Assembly: GCF_018613875.1 (NCBI RefSeq)
Contig: NZ_JAGGPJ010000007.1
Span: 1-64,000 of the forward strand
Direction: 5' to 3'
Length of the DNA stretch: 64,000 bases
Source: Arthrobacter sp. ISL-28
GTDB taxonomy: Bacteria; Actinomycetota; Actinomycetes; Actinomycetales; Micrococcaceae
In this document: in pieces, positions 54,529 to 63,448 of the stretch
How the letters are laid out: each line of letters begins with the position of its first letter
Position numbering within the stretch: the stretch's first letter is position 1
The notes under the pieces: model-generated
The model's database searches: none
Told to the model about the DNA's origin: nothing
What the model saw: the letters and a program-made list of their open reading frames with translations, nothing else
Position numbers and translations under genes: made by a program

Positions 54529-55662
54529 ATGAGTAAAGACAAAGTGATAAGCCAGGATTCACCTCTCAGCCGTTTTATTGCTGTGATTCCGGCAGGCGGT
54601 GTGGGGACCCGCCTTTGGCCTCTGTCGCGTGCAGCAGCTCCCAAGTTCCTTCATGACCTCACCGGCTCGGGCAGCACGCTCCTGCGCGCAACGTATGACC
54701 GGCTGGAGCCCCTTGCAGGCAATCAGGTCCTCGTGGTTACCGGAAACGCGCACCGTGCAGCCGTGTGCCACCAGCTGCCCGAGGTCCAGGACGGCGACCT
54801 CGTGCTCGAAAGTGAGCCCAAAGACTCCGGCGCCGCCATTGGCCTGGCTGCCGCCATCCTGCACCAGCGCGATCCGGACACCATCATGGGATCCTTCGCG
54901 GCCGACCACGTCATCAGCCCGGACGATCTCTTCCAGGCGGCGGTCCGGGAAGCCATCCACACGGCCGCAGCCGGCAAGATCGTCACCATCGGCATCAAGC
55001 CCACACACCCCTCCACGGGTTTTGGTTACATCCGGTCCGGCGCCTCCCTGCGCATCCCTGGCGCGCCCAGCGCTCAGGCTGTGGTGGAGTTCGTGGAAAA
55101 GCCTGACGAGGAAGTCGCCCAGCAGTACGTGGACAGCGGCGAGTATGTCTGGAACGCCGGCATGTTCGTGGCGCCCGTTTCCCTCATGCTCAAGCACCTC
55201 GAGGCCAACCAGCCGGAGCTGTACACCGGCCTGCAGGACATCGCCCAGGCGTGGGACACGCCTCGCCGGGACGAAGTCACGGCCCGGATTTGGCCCACCC
55301 TGCCCAAGATCGCCATCGACTATGCGGTAGCCGAGCCTGCGGCGGCAGCCGGGGACGTCGCCGTCGTGCCCGGGACTTTCCGCTGGGACGACGTCGGTGA
55401 CTTTGCCTCCGTGGGCCGGCTCAACAGCGCCAAGGAAGTGGACGAGGTCACCGTTCTCGGCGAGGGCGCACGCGTCTTCACCGAGAACGCCAGCGGCGTG
55501 GTGGTCTCAGACACGAAGCGCGTTATTGCGCTGATCGGAATCAAGGACGTGGTCATTGTGGACACCCCTGATGCGCTGCTTGTCACCACCAAGCAGCACT
55601 CCCAGAGGGTGAAGCAGGCCGTGGACGCACTCAAGGCCAAAGGCGACACTGACGTTCTCTAG
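54529..55662 (+). CDS. manC: Mannose-1-phosphate guanylyltransferase
   Basis: 377 residues from ATG 54529; an in-frame ATG at 54400 adds an unconserved leader. Forms GDP-mannose from mannose-1-phosphate and GTP for glycans and lipoglycans. The nucleotidyltransferase loop AGGVGTRLWPLSR is at 22-34, followed by PKFLHDLTG, SFAADHVISPDDLF, FVEKPDEEVAQQYVDSGEYV and WNAGMFV. No isomerase domain is attached. Divergent from sdhC. Confidence 0.9.
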   Translation: MSKDKVISQDSPLSRFIAVIPAGGVGTRLWPLSRAAAPKFLHDLTGSGSTLLRATYDRLEPLAGNQVLVVTGNAHRAAVCHQLPEVQDGDLVLESEPKDSGAAIGLAAAILHQRDPDTIMGSFAADHVISPDDLFQAAVREAIHTAAAGKIVTIGIKPTHPSTGFGYIRSGASLRIPGAPSAQAVVEFVEKPDEEVAQQYVDSGEYVWNAGMFVAPVSLMLKHLEANQPELYTGLQDIAQAWDTPRRDEVTARIWPTLPKIAIDYAVAEPAAAAGDVAVVPGTFRWDDVGDFASVGRLNSAKEVDEVTVLGEGARVFTENASGVVVSDTKRVIALIGIKDVVIVDTPDALLVTTKQHSQRVKQAVDALKAKGDTDVL

Positions 55663-55722
55663 CAATCCGTAACGCGGCGAAGGCGATGCCGTTAATTTTT
55701 CGGGCATCGCTAGAGTTGTGGT

Positions 55723-56928
55723 GTGCGCAATTACACTACTGAAGCTGAGCCCACCGAGCTGGTGGGGCCGTGGCTGGAGCCGCTGCTGCCGGAACTGATC
55801 GAATTCCGACGGGATCTGCATGCGCACCCAGAGCTGTCATTCAAGGAGTTCCGGACCACGGACAAGCTCGTGGAGCGCCTGGAGGAGGCGGGTCTCGAGC
55901 CGCGCCGCCTCGACGGCACCGGCCTCACCGTGGACGTCGGCGAGGGCCCCATCGCCACCGCGCTGCGCGGCGACATCGACGCCCTGCCGATCATCGAGGA
56001 AACGGGATTGCCGTTTGCCTCGAAGAACCACGGTGTAACCCACGCCTGCGGGCACGACGTCCACACCGCCACCATGCTGGGCATCGCCCTGGTGCTGCAC
56101 CGCATGCACCGGGAATCCCCGCTCGGCGGGACTGTCCGGATCATCTTCCAGCCAGCCGAGGAAACCATGCCGGGCGGTGCCCACTCGTGCATCGAGCAGG
56201 GAGTGCTGGAGGGCGTGCCCCGCATCCTGGCGCTGCACTGTGATCCGCGGATCAACGTGGGAAAAATCGGTACGCGCATCGGTGCCATTACGTCGGCATC
56301 GGACACCATCAAGATCGAACTCAGCGGACGAGGCGGCCACACGTCCCGCCCGCACCTCACGGAGGACCTGGTTTTCGCCCTCGCCCAGATCGCGGTGACC
56401 GTCCCGGCCGTGCTTTCCCGCCGGGTGGACGTCCGCAGCGGCGTGTCCGTCGTCTGGGGCCAGATCAACGCCGGTTCGGCGCCGAACGCCATCCCGGGCA
56501 CAGGGTACATGTCCGGCACCATGCGCTGCCTGGACCGGGATGCCTGGCACAGTGCGGGGGAACTCCTGGATGAAGTGGTCCATCAGGTGGCCGAGAACTA
56601 TGGCGTGGATGTCCGGCTGGAACATACCCGCGGCGTGCCCCCGGTAGTGAACTCGGAGCACGAGACGGCCCTCATTGAGGCCGCAGCCCGGGCCGAAATC
56701 GGCGAAGGCGCTGTGGTCCTCACCCCGCAGTCCATGGGCGGCGAAGACTTTGCCTGGTTCCTCGCCGAGCTGCCGGGCGCCATGATGCGGCTCGGCACGA
56801 AAACCCCCGGCGGCGAAGAGTACGACCTCCACCGGGGAGACTACATCCTCGACGAGCGGGCCCTCGGCTACGGCATCCAGGTCCTCACCGCCGCAGCCCT
56901 CCGCACCATCCGCGACCTCGAGGCCTAG
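55723..56928 (+). CDS. M20 family amidohydrolase
   Basis: 401 residues from GTG 55723. Metal-ligand motif HACGHDVHTATMLG (108-121) and the Glu146-Glu147 pair in QPAEETMPGG, then LHCDPRINVG and SGRGGHTSRPHLTEDLVFAL. This is the hippurate/indole-acetyl/peptidoglycan-type aminoacylase group (AbgA/HipO-like). The deacylated substrate cannot be assigned. It follows manC but is separated by 60 bases. Confidence 0.9.
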   Translation: MRNYTTEAEPTELVGPWLEPLLPELIEFRRDLHAHPELSFKEFRTTDKLVERLEEAGLEPRRLDGTGLTVDVGEGPIATALRGDIDALPIIEETGLPFASKNHGVTHACGHDVHTATMLGIALVLHRMHRESPLGGTVRIIFQPAEETMPGGAHSCIEQGVLEGVPRILALHCDPRINVGKIGTRIGAITSASDTIKIELSGRGGHTSRPHLTEDLVFALAQIAVTVPAVLSRRVDVRSGVSVVWGQINAGSAPNAIPGTGYMSGTMRCLDRDAWHSAGELLDEVVHQVAENYGVDVRLEHTRGVPPVVNSEHETALIEAAARAEIGEGAVVLTPQSMGGEDFAWFLAELPGAMMRLGTKTPGGEEYDLHRGDYILDERALGYGIQVLTAAALRTIRDLEA

Positions 56929-56940
56929 CCGGACCAGCGC

Positions 56941-57014
56941 GAAGAGCCGCGAACTGGCAGCTAATGCCCGCAAATCTGAAATTTGCGGTCATTAGCTGCC
57001 AGTTCGCGCTCTTC
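56941..57014. terminator. Very long hairpin after the amidohydrolase gene
   Basis: The arm from 56941 (GAAGAG..GCGAACTGGCAGCTAATG..CCGCAAAT) pairs almost perfectly with the arm ending at 57014, giving about 33 paired bases around a CTGAA loop; CTTCTTTG follows. Sequence symmetry allows function in both directions. Confidence 0.8.
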
Positions 57015-57408
57015 TTTGCGCACACTGCCGCCCTTCACGACGCGCACTGACACGCATGTACTGACACCCGGCGCACTGACACGCATGCGCACTAAAACCC
57101 ATGCACTGACCCCATGGATCTGCTCGACGGCGGGAACACCGGGAAGATACTCGTCCACCTCTAAGAGTGCGCCAGGAGGAAAAAGCAGGCGGGCCTACTC
57201 GTAGGTAACAAGTTCTCAACAATCTTCAGTTTCCGCTTCGGATGTGTTATCCCGGCGTGGCGCAGGACACTACAGTGGCTTTCATAAGTGCGCCTCGGCG
57301 CAGTGCTGCGAAACCGTCAGTGAAAACAGAATTTCAATGTGGAGCATTAGAAACGGACACTCATTGAATCTCCGTCGTGGCGCCTATCTCTTTCTTCCTG
57401 GAGGAAAT
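57015..57408. other. Upstream region of the nucleoside importer operon with short direct repeats
   Basis: 394 bases. GCGCACTGACACGCATG occurs at 57042-57058 and 57071-57087, and further CACTGAC/CACTAAA variants follow to about 57112. The rest, to the BMP start, is the probable promoter and leader, AT-richer around 57205-57245. No riboswitch motif was recognised. Confidence 0.5.
57042..57112. repeat. Direct repeats of GCGCACTGACACGCATG
   Basis: Two exact 17-base copies 29 bases apart, with degenerate CACTGACA units between and after them. Noncoding, located 300-370 bases upstream of the BMP lipoprotein gene. Confidence 0.7.
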
Positions 57409-58515
57409 TTGAAGAACTCACTGCGTGCAAACGTCAAGCGCGGTTCCCTCGCCGGCGTGGCTTCCGTTGGTGCGGCTGCCCTGTTGCTGACCGGCTGCGG
57501 CCCTGCACCAGAAGCGGGCAGTCCGACCGCCACGGCCAGCGACTACACAGGCTGCATCGTCTCCGACTCCGGCGGATTCGATGATCAGTCGTTCAACCAG
57601 TCGTCCTACGAAGGCCTCAAGAAGGCTGAGAAGGAGCTCGGCATCAAGGTCCAGCAGGTCGAGTCCAAGACCAACAACGACTTCGAGCCGAACCTGCGGG
57701 CCATGGTCTCCGCCGGGTGCGACCTCACAGTGACTGTCGGCTTCCTCCTCGGCGACGCCACCAAGAAGCAGGCCGAGGCCAACCCGGACAGCCACTTCGC
57801 CATCATCGACTTCGGCTATCCAAAGCCGATCGCCAACGTCAAGCCGATCATCTACGACACGGCGCAGGCTGCGTTCATGGCCGGCTACCTGGCCGCGGCC
57901 ACCTCGAAGACCGGAACGGTTGCCACCTTCGGCGGCGTCAAGATCCCCACCGTCACCATCTTCATGGATGGCTTCGCCGACGGCGTGAAGTACTACAACG
58001 AGAAGAAGGGCAAGGACGTCAAGCTCCTCGGCTGGGACAAGGCCAAGCAGGACGGCAGCTTCACCGGCGACTTCGAAAAGCAGGACAAGGGCAAGCAGCT
58101 GACCCAGAACTTCCTGGACCAGGGTGCGGACATCGTCATGCCCGTTGCCGGCCCGGTGGGCAAGGGGGCCGGTGCGGCGCTGAAGGAAGCCAAGGCCGCA
58201 GGCAAGGACGTCAAGCTCATTTGGGTTGACTCCGACGGCTTCCTCACCGCACCGGATTACAAGGCCATCATGCTCACGTCTGTCATGAAGCAGATGGGCT
58301 CTGCCGTGGAGACTGTCGTCAAGGAAGACAAGGAGGGCAAATTCAATAATGAGCCCTACGTCGGCACGCTCGCCAATGAGGGTGTCCAGTTGGCCCCGTT
58401 CCACGACCTTGATTCGGCTGTTCCCGCTGACGTGAAATCCGAGCTGGACCAGATCAAAAAGGACATCGTCGACGGCAAGCTGAAGATTGAGTCCGCAGCC
58501 AGCCCCAAGGCGTAA
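57409..58515 (+). CDS. bmpA: BMP family nucleoside-binding lipoprotein
   Basis: 368 residues from TTG 57409, chosen for GGAGG five bases upstream; a longer upstream frame has no ribosome site. Lipobox LLTGC places the lipid Cys at 30. The BMP fold shows CIVSDSGGFDDQSFNQSSYE, then GLKKAEKELG, and FAIIDFGYPKPIANVKPIIY. ABC-transporter substrate-binding subunits of this family bind purine or pyrimidine nucleosides. The rest of the import system follows at once, then cdd and deoA. Confidence 0.9.
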   Translation: MKNSLRANVKRGSLAGVASVGAAALLLTGCGPAPEAGSPTATASDYTGCIVSDSGGFDDQSFNQSSYEGLKKAEKELGIKVQQVESKTNNDFEPNLRAMVSAGCDLTVTVGFLLGDATKKQAEANPDSHFAIIDFGYPKPIANVKPIIYDTAQAAFMAGYLAAATSKTGTVATFGGVKIPTVTIFMDGFADGVKYYNEKKGKDVKLLGWDKAKQDGSFTGDFEKQDKGKQLTQNFLDQGADIVMPVAGPVGKGAGAALKEAKAAGKDVKLIWVDSDGFLTAPDYKAIMLTSVMKQMGSAVETVVKEDKEGKFNNEPYVGTLANEGVQLAPFHDLDSAVPADVKSELDQIKKDIVDGKLKIESAASPKA

Positions 58516-58679
58516 CTTCCTCCGCCAAGCGCCACCGCCCGGATGGTCATCGACTGCACGGGAGGTGGCGCTTTTCGTTGGGCGCATCCGTCTCAGCCAG
58601 GACTGCAGGCACTAGGCTGGTGCTGCAGCCACATATCCCGTCCGGACTGTTCCCGGACGCAACGAGATTGGTCAGAGTT

Positions 58680-60260
58680 TTGAAACTTGAACTCAAGGGG
58701 ATCACCAAGCGCTTCGGCTCACTCCTCGCCAATGATCACATAGACGTGGTTGTTGAACCCGGACAGATCCACTGTCTGCTGGGTGAAAACGGAGCCGGCA
58801 AGTCCACCCTGATGAATGTCCTGTACGGGCTGCACGAGCCCACCGACGGCGAAATCCTCATCGATGACAAACCCGTGAACTTCCGCGGACCCGGAGATGC
58901 CATGGCTGCCGGGATCGGGATGGTGCACCAGCACTTCATGCTGGTGCCGGTATTCACGGTCGCCGAAAACGTGGCGCTCGGCGCGGAGTCCACCAAGACC
59001 GGCGGCTTCCTGAATCTGGAGGACACCCGCCGCAAGATCCAAGAGATCTCGGATCGGTACGGGTTCGACGTCGACCCCGACGTCCTCGTGGAGGACCTCC
59101 CGGTGGGGGTCCAGCAGCGTGTCGAAATCATCAAGGCGCTCGTGCGGGACGCCAAGGTGCTGATCCTGGATGAGCCGACGGCGGTGCTGACGCCCCAGGA
59201 GACCGACGAATTGCTGGACATCATGCGCCAGCTCAAGAGCAGCGGCACGTCCATCGTCTTCATTTCCCACAAGCTGCGGGAGGTGAAAGCCGTGTCCGAC
59301 ATCATCACGGTCATCCGCCGCGGCAAGGTGGTGGGGAGTGCTGATCCCGGCACCTCGACCACGGAACTGGCCTCGATGATGGTGGGCCGCGCGGTGAGCC
59401 TCACGCTGGACAAGGCGCCGGCCCAGCCGCAGGAAACCACGTTCGAGGTTAAGGACCTCACCGTCATCGCCCCCAACGGCCACCACATTGTGGACGGCAT
59501 CAGCTTCAGCATCGCCCGGGGGGAGATCCTCGCCGTTGCCGGAGTCCAGGGCAACGGCCAGACCGAGCTCACCGAGGCGATCCTCGGTTTGCAGGAGCGC
59601 GTCAGCGGCTCCATCCTGCTCGATGGAAAGGAACTCCGGGGCCGCAGCGTCAAGGAAGTCCTGCACGCCGGCGTCGGCTTCGTGCCCGAAGACCGCAAGG
59701 TGGACGGCTTGGTGGGCACGTTCTCCGTGGCCGAAAACCTGGTCCTCGACCTCTATGACAAACCCCCCTTCGCCAAGGGCATCAGCATGAGCCCAGCGAA
59801 GATTGTGGAGAACGCCAAGTCCCGGATCGGCGAATTCGATGTCCGCACCCCGTCGGCCGCTGCCGCCGCTGGAACACTCTCGGGCGGCAACCAGCAGAAA
59901 GTGGTGATGGCCCGGGAGCTCTCGCGGCCGCTGCGGCTGTTCATCGCCTCCCAGCCGACCCGCGGCGTCGACGTCGGCTCCATCGAATTCCTGCACCGCC
60001 GCATTGTGGCGGAACGGGACAACGGCACGCCGGTCATGATCATCTCCACCGAGCTGGATGAAGTCATGGAGCTCGCGGACAGGATCGCCGTGCTGTACAA
60101 GGGAAAGCTCGTGGGGATTGTGCCCGCTGGAACAGGGCGCGATGTCCTGGGCCTCATGATGGCTGGGCTTTCGCCTGATGAGGCGGCGCATACGGACCAG
60201 CTCCACCACAGCCCTGAACCGACGTCCACCTCCCGCGCCGAAGGAGGCGACCATGACTGA
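58680..60260 (+). CDS. Nucleoside ABC transporter ATPase, two-domain (NupA-like)
   Basis: 526 residues from TTG 58680; the ribosome site is weak and the start approximate. N-terminal domain: Walker [10 protein letters not shown] (35-43), MVHQHFMLVPVFTVAENVAL, and [21 protein letters not shown]-terminal domain: degenerate GVQGNGQTEL and [17 protein letters not shown] with IASQPTRGVDVGSIEFLHRR. Layout as in BmpA-NupABC importers. The stop overlaps the next start. Confidence 0.9.
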   Translation: MKLELKGITKRFGSLLANDHIDVVVEPGQIHCLLGENGAGKSTLMNVLYGLHEPTDGEILIDDKPVNFRGPGDAMAAGIGMVHQHFMLVPVFTVAENVALGAESTKTGGFLNLEDTRRKIQEISDRYGFDVDPDVLVEDLPVGVQQRVEIIKALVRDAKVLILDEPTAVLTPQETDELLDIMRQLKSSGTSIVFISHKLREVKAVSDIITVIRRGKVVGSADPGTSTTELASMMVGRAVSLTLDKAPAQPQETTFEVKDLTVIAPNGHHIVDGISFSIARGEILAVAGVQGNGQTELTEAILGLQERVSGSILLDGKELRGRSVKEVLHAGVGFVPEDRKVDGLVGTFSVAENLVLDLYDKPPFAKGISMSPAKIVENAKSRIGEFDVRTPSAAAAAGTLSGGNQQKVVMARELSRPLRLFIASQPTRGVDVGSIEFLHRRIVAERDNGTPVMIISTELDEVMELADRIAVLYKGKLVGIVPAGTGRDVLGLMMAGLSPDEAAHTDQLHHSPEPTSTSRAEGGDHD

Positions 60261-61683
60261 CCAGCACGAGCCAGACCAGCCTGACGGCAAGCCCGCAGGC
60301 TCCCAGACTGACAGGCACGACCCTGACAGGAACGACACAGACAAGCCCCACCCTGACAGGCACCATGTGCCGAAACCCGCCGACGAGGAGACCGCCGCCG
60401 TCGTGTCACTGGACACCGCCGGCGGAGCCATGGAACCTTCAGCGGTTCCAGCCACGGCCCAGAGCGGCAAGATCCCGGGCGGACCGGAAACGCTCGTCCG
60501 CAGGATTTTCACCGGCAGCGGCATGGTCTCAGTCCTGGCTGTATTGCTCGCCCTGGTCCTCGGCGGGCTGCTGATCGCCCTCACCGACAAACAGGTCGGA
60601 GTCACGTCAACGTATCTGCTGGCCCGCCCCACCGATTTCCTCGCAGCCGTGGGGAATGCCGCCACCCGTTCCTACGTGGCTCTGTTCCAGGGCTCGGTGT
60701 TCAATCCGCGCAGCTCCGGCAGCGGTGGGCAGTTCGCCCCGCTCCTGGAAACCCTGACCATCGCCACGCCGCTGATCACCGCCGGTCTGGGCGTCGCCCT
60801 TGCCTTCCGCGCCGGTCTGTTCAACATCGGTGCGCAGGGCCAGATCATCATGGCCGGTATTCTGGCGGCGTGGGCAGGGTTCGCACTGCACCTCCCCGCC
60901 GGCCTGCATCTGCTGCTGGTCCTCGTCGCCGGTATCATCGGCGGCGCGGTCTGGGGTGGAGTGGTGGGGTATCTCAAGGCCCGCACCGGAGCGCACGAGG
61001 TCATCCTCACCATCATGTTCAACTACATTGCGCTGTACCTGCTGAGGTATCTGCTCAATACCCCGGCATTCCAACGGCCGGGGGAGTCCAACCCGATCTC
61101 CCCGATCCTGGACGCCACCGCCGTCTACCCGCAGATCTTCGGCAGCCAGTACCGGCTCCACCTGGGTTTCCTCCTGGCCGTCGCCACCACGGTCTTCGTG
61201 TGGTGGCTTCTCAACCGCTCCACCGTCGGCTTTGAATTCCGGGCCGTCGGCGCCAACCCCAAGGCAGCGCTGACAGCAGGCATCAACGTTTCCCGGTCCA
61301 CGATTCTGGTCATGGCCATCGCCGGGGGCCTCGCCGGGCTGTCCGGCGTGGCCCAGGTCGCCGGCACCGAGAAGGTCCTCACTGACGGGGTCGCCGCCAC
61401 GTACGGCTTCGATGCCATTACCGTGGCTCTGCTGGGACGTTCGACGCCGTGGGGGACTTTCGCGGCCGGCCTGCTGTTCGGCGCCTTCCGCGCCGGAGCC
61501 GTCCAGATGCAGATCCAGACCGGAACCCCGATCGACATCGTACTGGTGGTCCAGTCGCTGATCGTCCTCTTCATCGCGGCTCCGCCGCTGGTGCGGGCAG
61601 TCTTCGGGCTGAACCCCCGGCGCAGGAAGCAGGCAACCGTCGGCAAGCCCAAAACGGCAGCAACCACCGGAGGCGCAGCGTGA
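60253..61683 (+). CDS. Nucleoside ABC transporter permease 1 (NupB-like)
   Basis: 476 residues from ATG 60253 (GGAGG upstream), overlapping the ATPase by 8 bases. It has a long hydrophilic N-terminus of about 95 residues rich in Asp, Pro and His (TDRHDPDRNDTDKPHPDRHH), unusual for the family, then about ten helices with AFRAGLFNIGAQGQIIMAGI and the EAA-like GANPKAALTAGINVSRSTIL. Family BPD_transp_2. Overlaps the next permease by 4 bases. Confidence 0.9.
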   Translation: MTDQHEPDQPDGKPAGSQTDRHDPDRNDTDKPHPDRHHVPKPADEETAAVVSLDTAGGAMEPSAVPATAQSGKIPGGPETLVRRIFTGSGMVSVLAVLLALVLGGLLIALTDKQVGVTSTYLLARPTDFLAAVGNAATRSYVALFQGSVFNPRSSGSGGQFAPLLETLTIATPLITAGLGVALAFRAGLFNIGAQGQIIMAGILAAWAGFALHLPAGLHLLLVLVAGIIGGAVWGGVVGYLKARTGAHEVILTIMFNYIALYLLRYLLNTPAFQRPGESNPISPILDATAVYPQIFGSQYRLHLGFLLAVATTVFVWWLLNRSTVGFEFRAVGANPKAALTAGINVSRSTILVMAIAGGLAGLSGVAQVAGTEKVLTDGVAATYGFDAITVALLGRSTPWGTFAAGLLFGAFRAGAVQMQIQTGTPIDIVLVVQSLIVLFIAAPPLVRAVFGLNPRRRKQATVGKPKTAATTGGAA

Positions 61684-63008
61684 GCACAACAGCAACATCG
61701 CCGCAGCCGGGAAAGCCGCAGGCGCGCACCCCGCGGCCGGCTGAGGAGGGCCGGCAGGCAACATCGGCGAAGCCCGTCACTTGGAAAACACCGGTCCTTC
61801 TGGCGGCACTGGGAGTCGTGGCCTTCATCTTCTTTGGCCTCATGGGCCCCAATCAGACGGCGCGCTTCGGCCTGTCCTCCAGCGGCGACTTTTTCCAGCT
61901 GCCGGCGCTGGCGGTCCCGGGGTTCCTGGGCGGCATCGTCCTGTCGGTTCTCATGCTGGGCCTGGCCGGCTATGCCGTGTACCTCAAGCTGAAGGACCAG
62001 GCGGCGCCCCGCTGGCTGCCTGTCACATTCATCGTCCTCTTCGTGGCAGCCTTCCTCATCTGGGTGGTGGGCGGCGCCCGAACCCCCAGCATTTCGCTGG
62101 CCGGCCTCATCGCCGGTTCGGTGACACTGGCCGTGCCACTCGTGTTCGGTTCGCTCTCCGGCGTGCTGTGCGAGCGCGTGGGCGTGGTGAACATCGCCAT
62201 TGAAGGCCAGCTGCTGGGCGGAGCGTTCACCGCGGCCATGGTGGCCAGCATGACGAGGAACCCCTTCATCGGGCTGTTGGCAGCGGCGGTGGCGGGCGCC
62301 GTCGTCTCCATGGTTTTGGCACTGTTCAGCATCAAGTACCTCGTCAACCAGATCATCGTAGGCGTGGTCCTGAACGTGCTCGTCTCCGGTCTGACAGGCT
62401 TTCTTTTCAGCACCGTGATGCAGGCGGACAAGGCGACGTTCAACTCCCCGGGCAGGCTCCCCATCATCGACATCCCCGTGCTGTCCAGCATTCCGGTGAT
62501 CGGGCCCATCCTGTTCAAGCAGTCCGTGGTCGGCTACCTGATGTATATTGCGGTGATCGTGGTGTGGATCGGGCTGTTCAAGACCAAATGGGGCCTGCGG
62601 GTCCGCGCGGTCGGCGAGCATCCCCAGGCCGCGGACACCATGGGCATCAAGGTGAACGCCACGCGCTTCTGGAACGTCACGCTCGGCGGCGCCATTGCGG
62701 GAATCGGCGGTTCCTTCTTCACCCTGGTGGCGATCGACAGCTTCACCAAGGAAATCTCCGGCGGGCGCGGCTTCATCGCCCTCGCCGCGCTGATCTTCGG
62801 GCGCTGGAACCCCATCGGCGCGTTCTTCGCCGCCCTGCTGTTCGGTTTCGCCGACAACCTGCAGAGCATCGTGACGATCATCGGCACACCGGTTCCCAGC
62901 CAGTTCATGGCCATGCTTCCTTACCTCGTGACCGTTCTGGCGGTGGCCGGGCTTGTCGGCAGGTCCCGGCCACCGGCCGCCAGCGGCATTCCGTACGTCA
63001 AGGGCTGA
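61680..63008 (+). CDS. Nucleoside ABC transporter permease 2 (NupC-like)
   Basis: 442 residues from GTG 61680, overlapping the first permease (GTGA). About ten helices. The conserved CERVGVVNIAIEGQLLGGAF segment is characteristic of the nucleoside-importer permeases, and the EAA-like region is VGEHPQAADTMGIKVNATRF. The basic/Pro-rich first 40 residues are cytoplasmic. Confidence 0.9.
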   Translation: MSTTATSPQPGKPQARTPRPAEEGRQATSAKPVTWKTPVLLAALGVVAFIFFGLMGPNQTARFGLSSSGDFFQLPALAVPGFLGGIVLSVLMLGLAGYAVYLKLKDQAAPRWLPVTFIVLFVAAFLIWVVGGARTPSISLAGLIAGSVTLAVPLVFGSLSGVLCERVGVVNIAIEGQLLGGAFTAAMVASMTRNPFIGLLAAAVAGAVVSMVLALFSIKYLVNQIIVGVVLNVLVSGLTGFLFSTVMQADKATFNSPGRLPIIDIPVLSSIPVIGPILFKQSVVGYLMYIAVIVVWIGLFKTKWGLRVRAVGEHPQAADTMGIKVNATRFWNVTLGGAIAGIGGSFFTLVAIDSFTKEISGGRGFIALAALIFGRWNPIGAFFAALLFGFADNLQSIVTIIGTPVPSQFMAMLPYLVTVLAVAGLVGRSRPPAASGIPYVKG

Positions 63009-63448
63009 TGGCTGTGGAACAAGAGCGGGATTCCGCCTCCGGAAGCGACACGTCCGACGTCGACTGGCCAGCCCTGGAGGCAGCCGCCGTCAGTGCTATG
63101 AACAACGCTTATGCCCCCTATTCGAAGTTCCCGGTGGGGGCGGCGGCCGTCACGTCGGATGGGCGGATCGTGAGTGGCTGCAACGTGGAGAATGCCAGCT
63201 ACGGCCTGACGCTGTGCGCCGAATGCACACTGGTGGGACACCTCCAGATGACCGGCGGCGGGCTCCTCCGTGCATTTTATTGCGTCGACGGCGGCGGCAA
63301 CGTGCTGATGCCCTGCGGCCGCTGCCGCCAGTTGCTGTATGAATTTCGGGCTCCGGGAATGGAACTCATGACCACTCAGGGAATCAAGACCATGGACCAA
63401 TTGCTCCCCGACGCATTTGGTCCTCAGCACCTGGAGGAGACACGGTGA
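63008..63448 (+). CDS. cdd: Cytidine deaminase
   Basis: 146 residues from ATG 63008, which shares one base with the permease stop (TGATG). Deaminates cytidine and deoxycytidine. Zn site: Cys70-Ala-Glu72 (catalytic Glu) and PCGRC with Cys103 and Cys106. Substrate region GCNVENASYGLTLCAE. It processes nucleosides brought in by the preceding importer and is coupled to deoA. Confidence 0.95.
   Translation: MAVEQERDSASGSDTSDVDWPALEAAAVSAMNNAYAPYSKFPVGAAAVTSDGRIVSGCNVENASYGLTLCAECTLVGHLQMTGGGLLRAFYCVDGGGNVLMPCGRCRQLLYEFRAPGMELMTTQGIKTMDQLLPDAFGPQHLEETR

Noticed and set aside
57244-57408. N-terminal extension of the BMP lipoprotein.
   Set aside because: The extension would place the lipobox too far from the N-terminus, and TTG 57409 has an ideal ribosome site.
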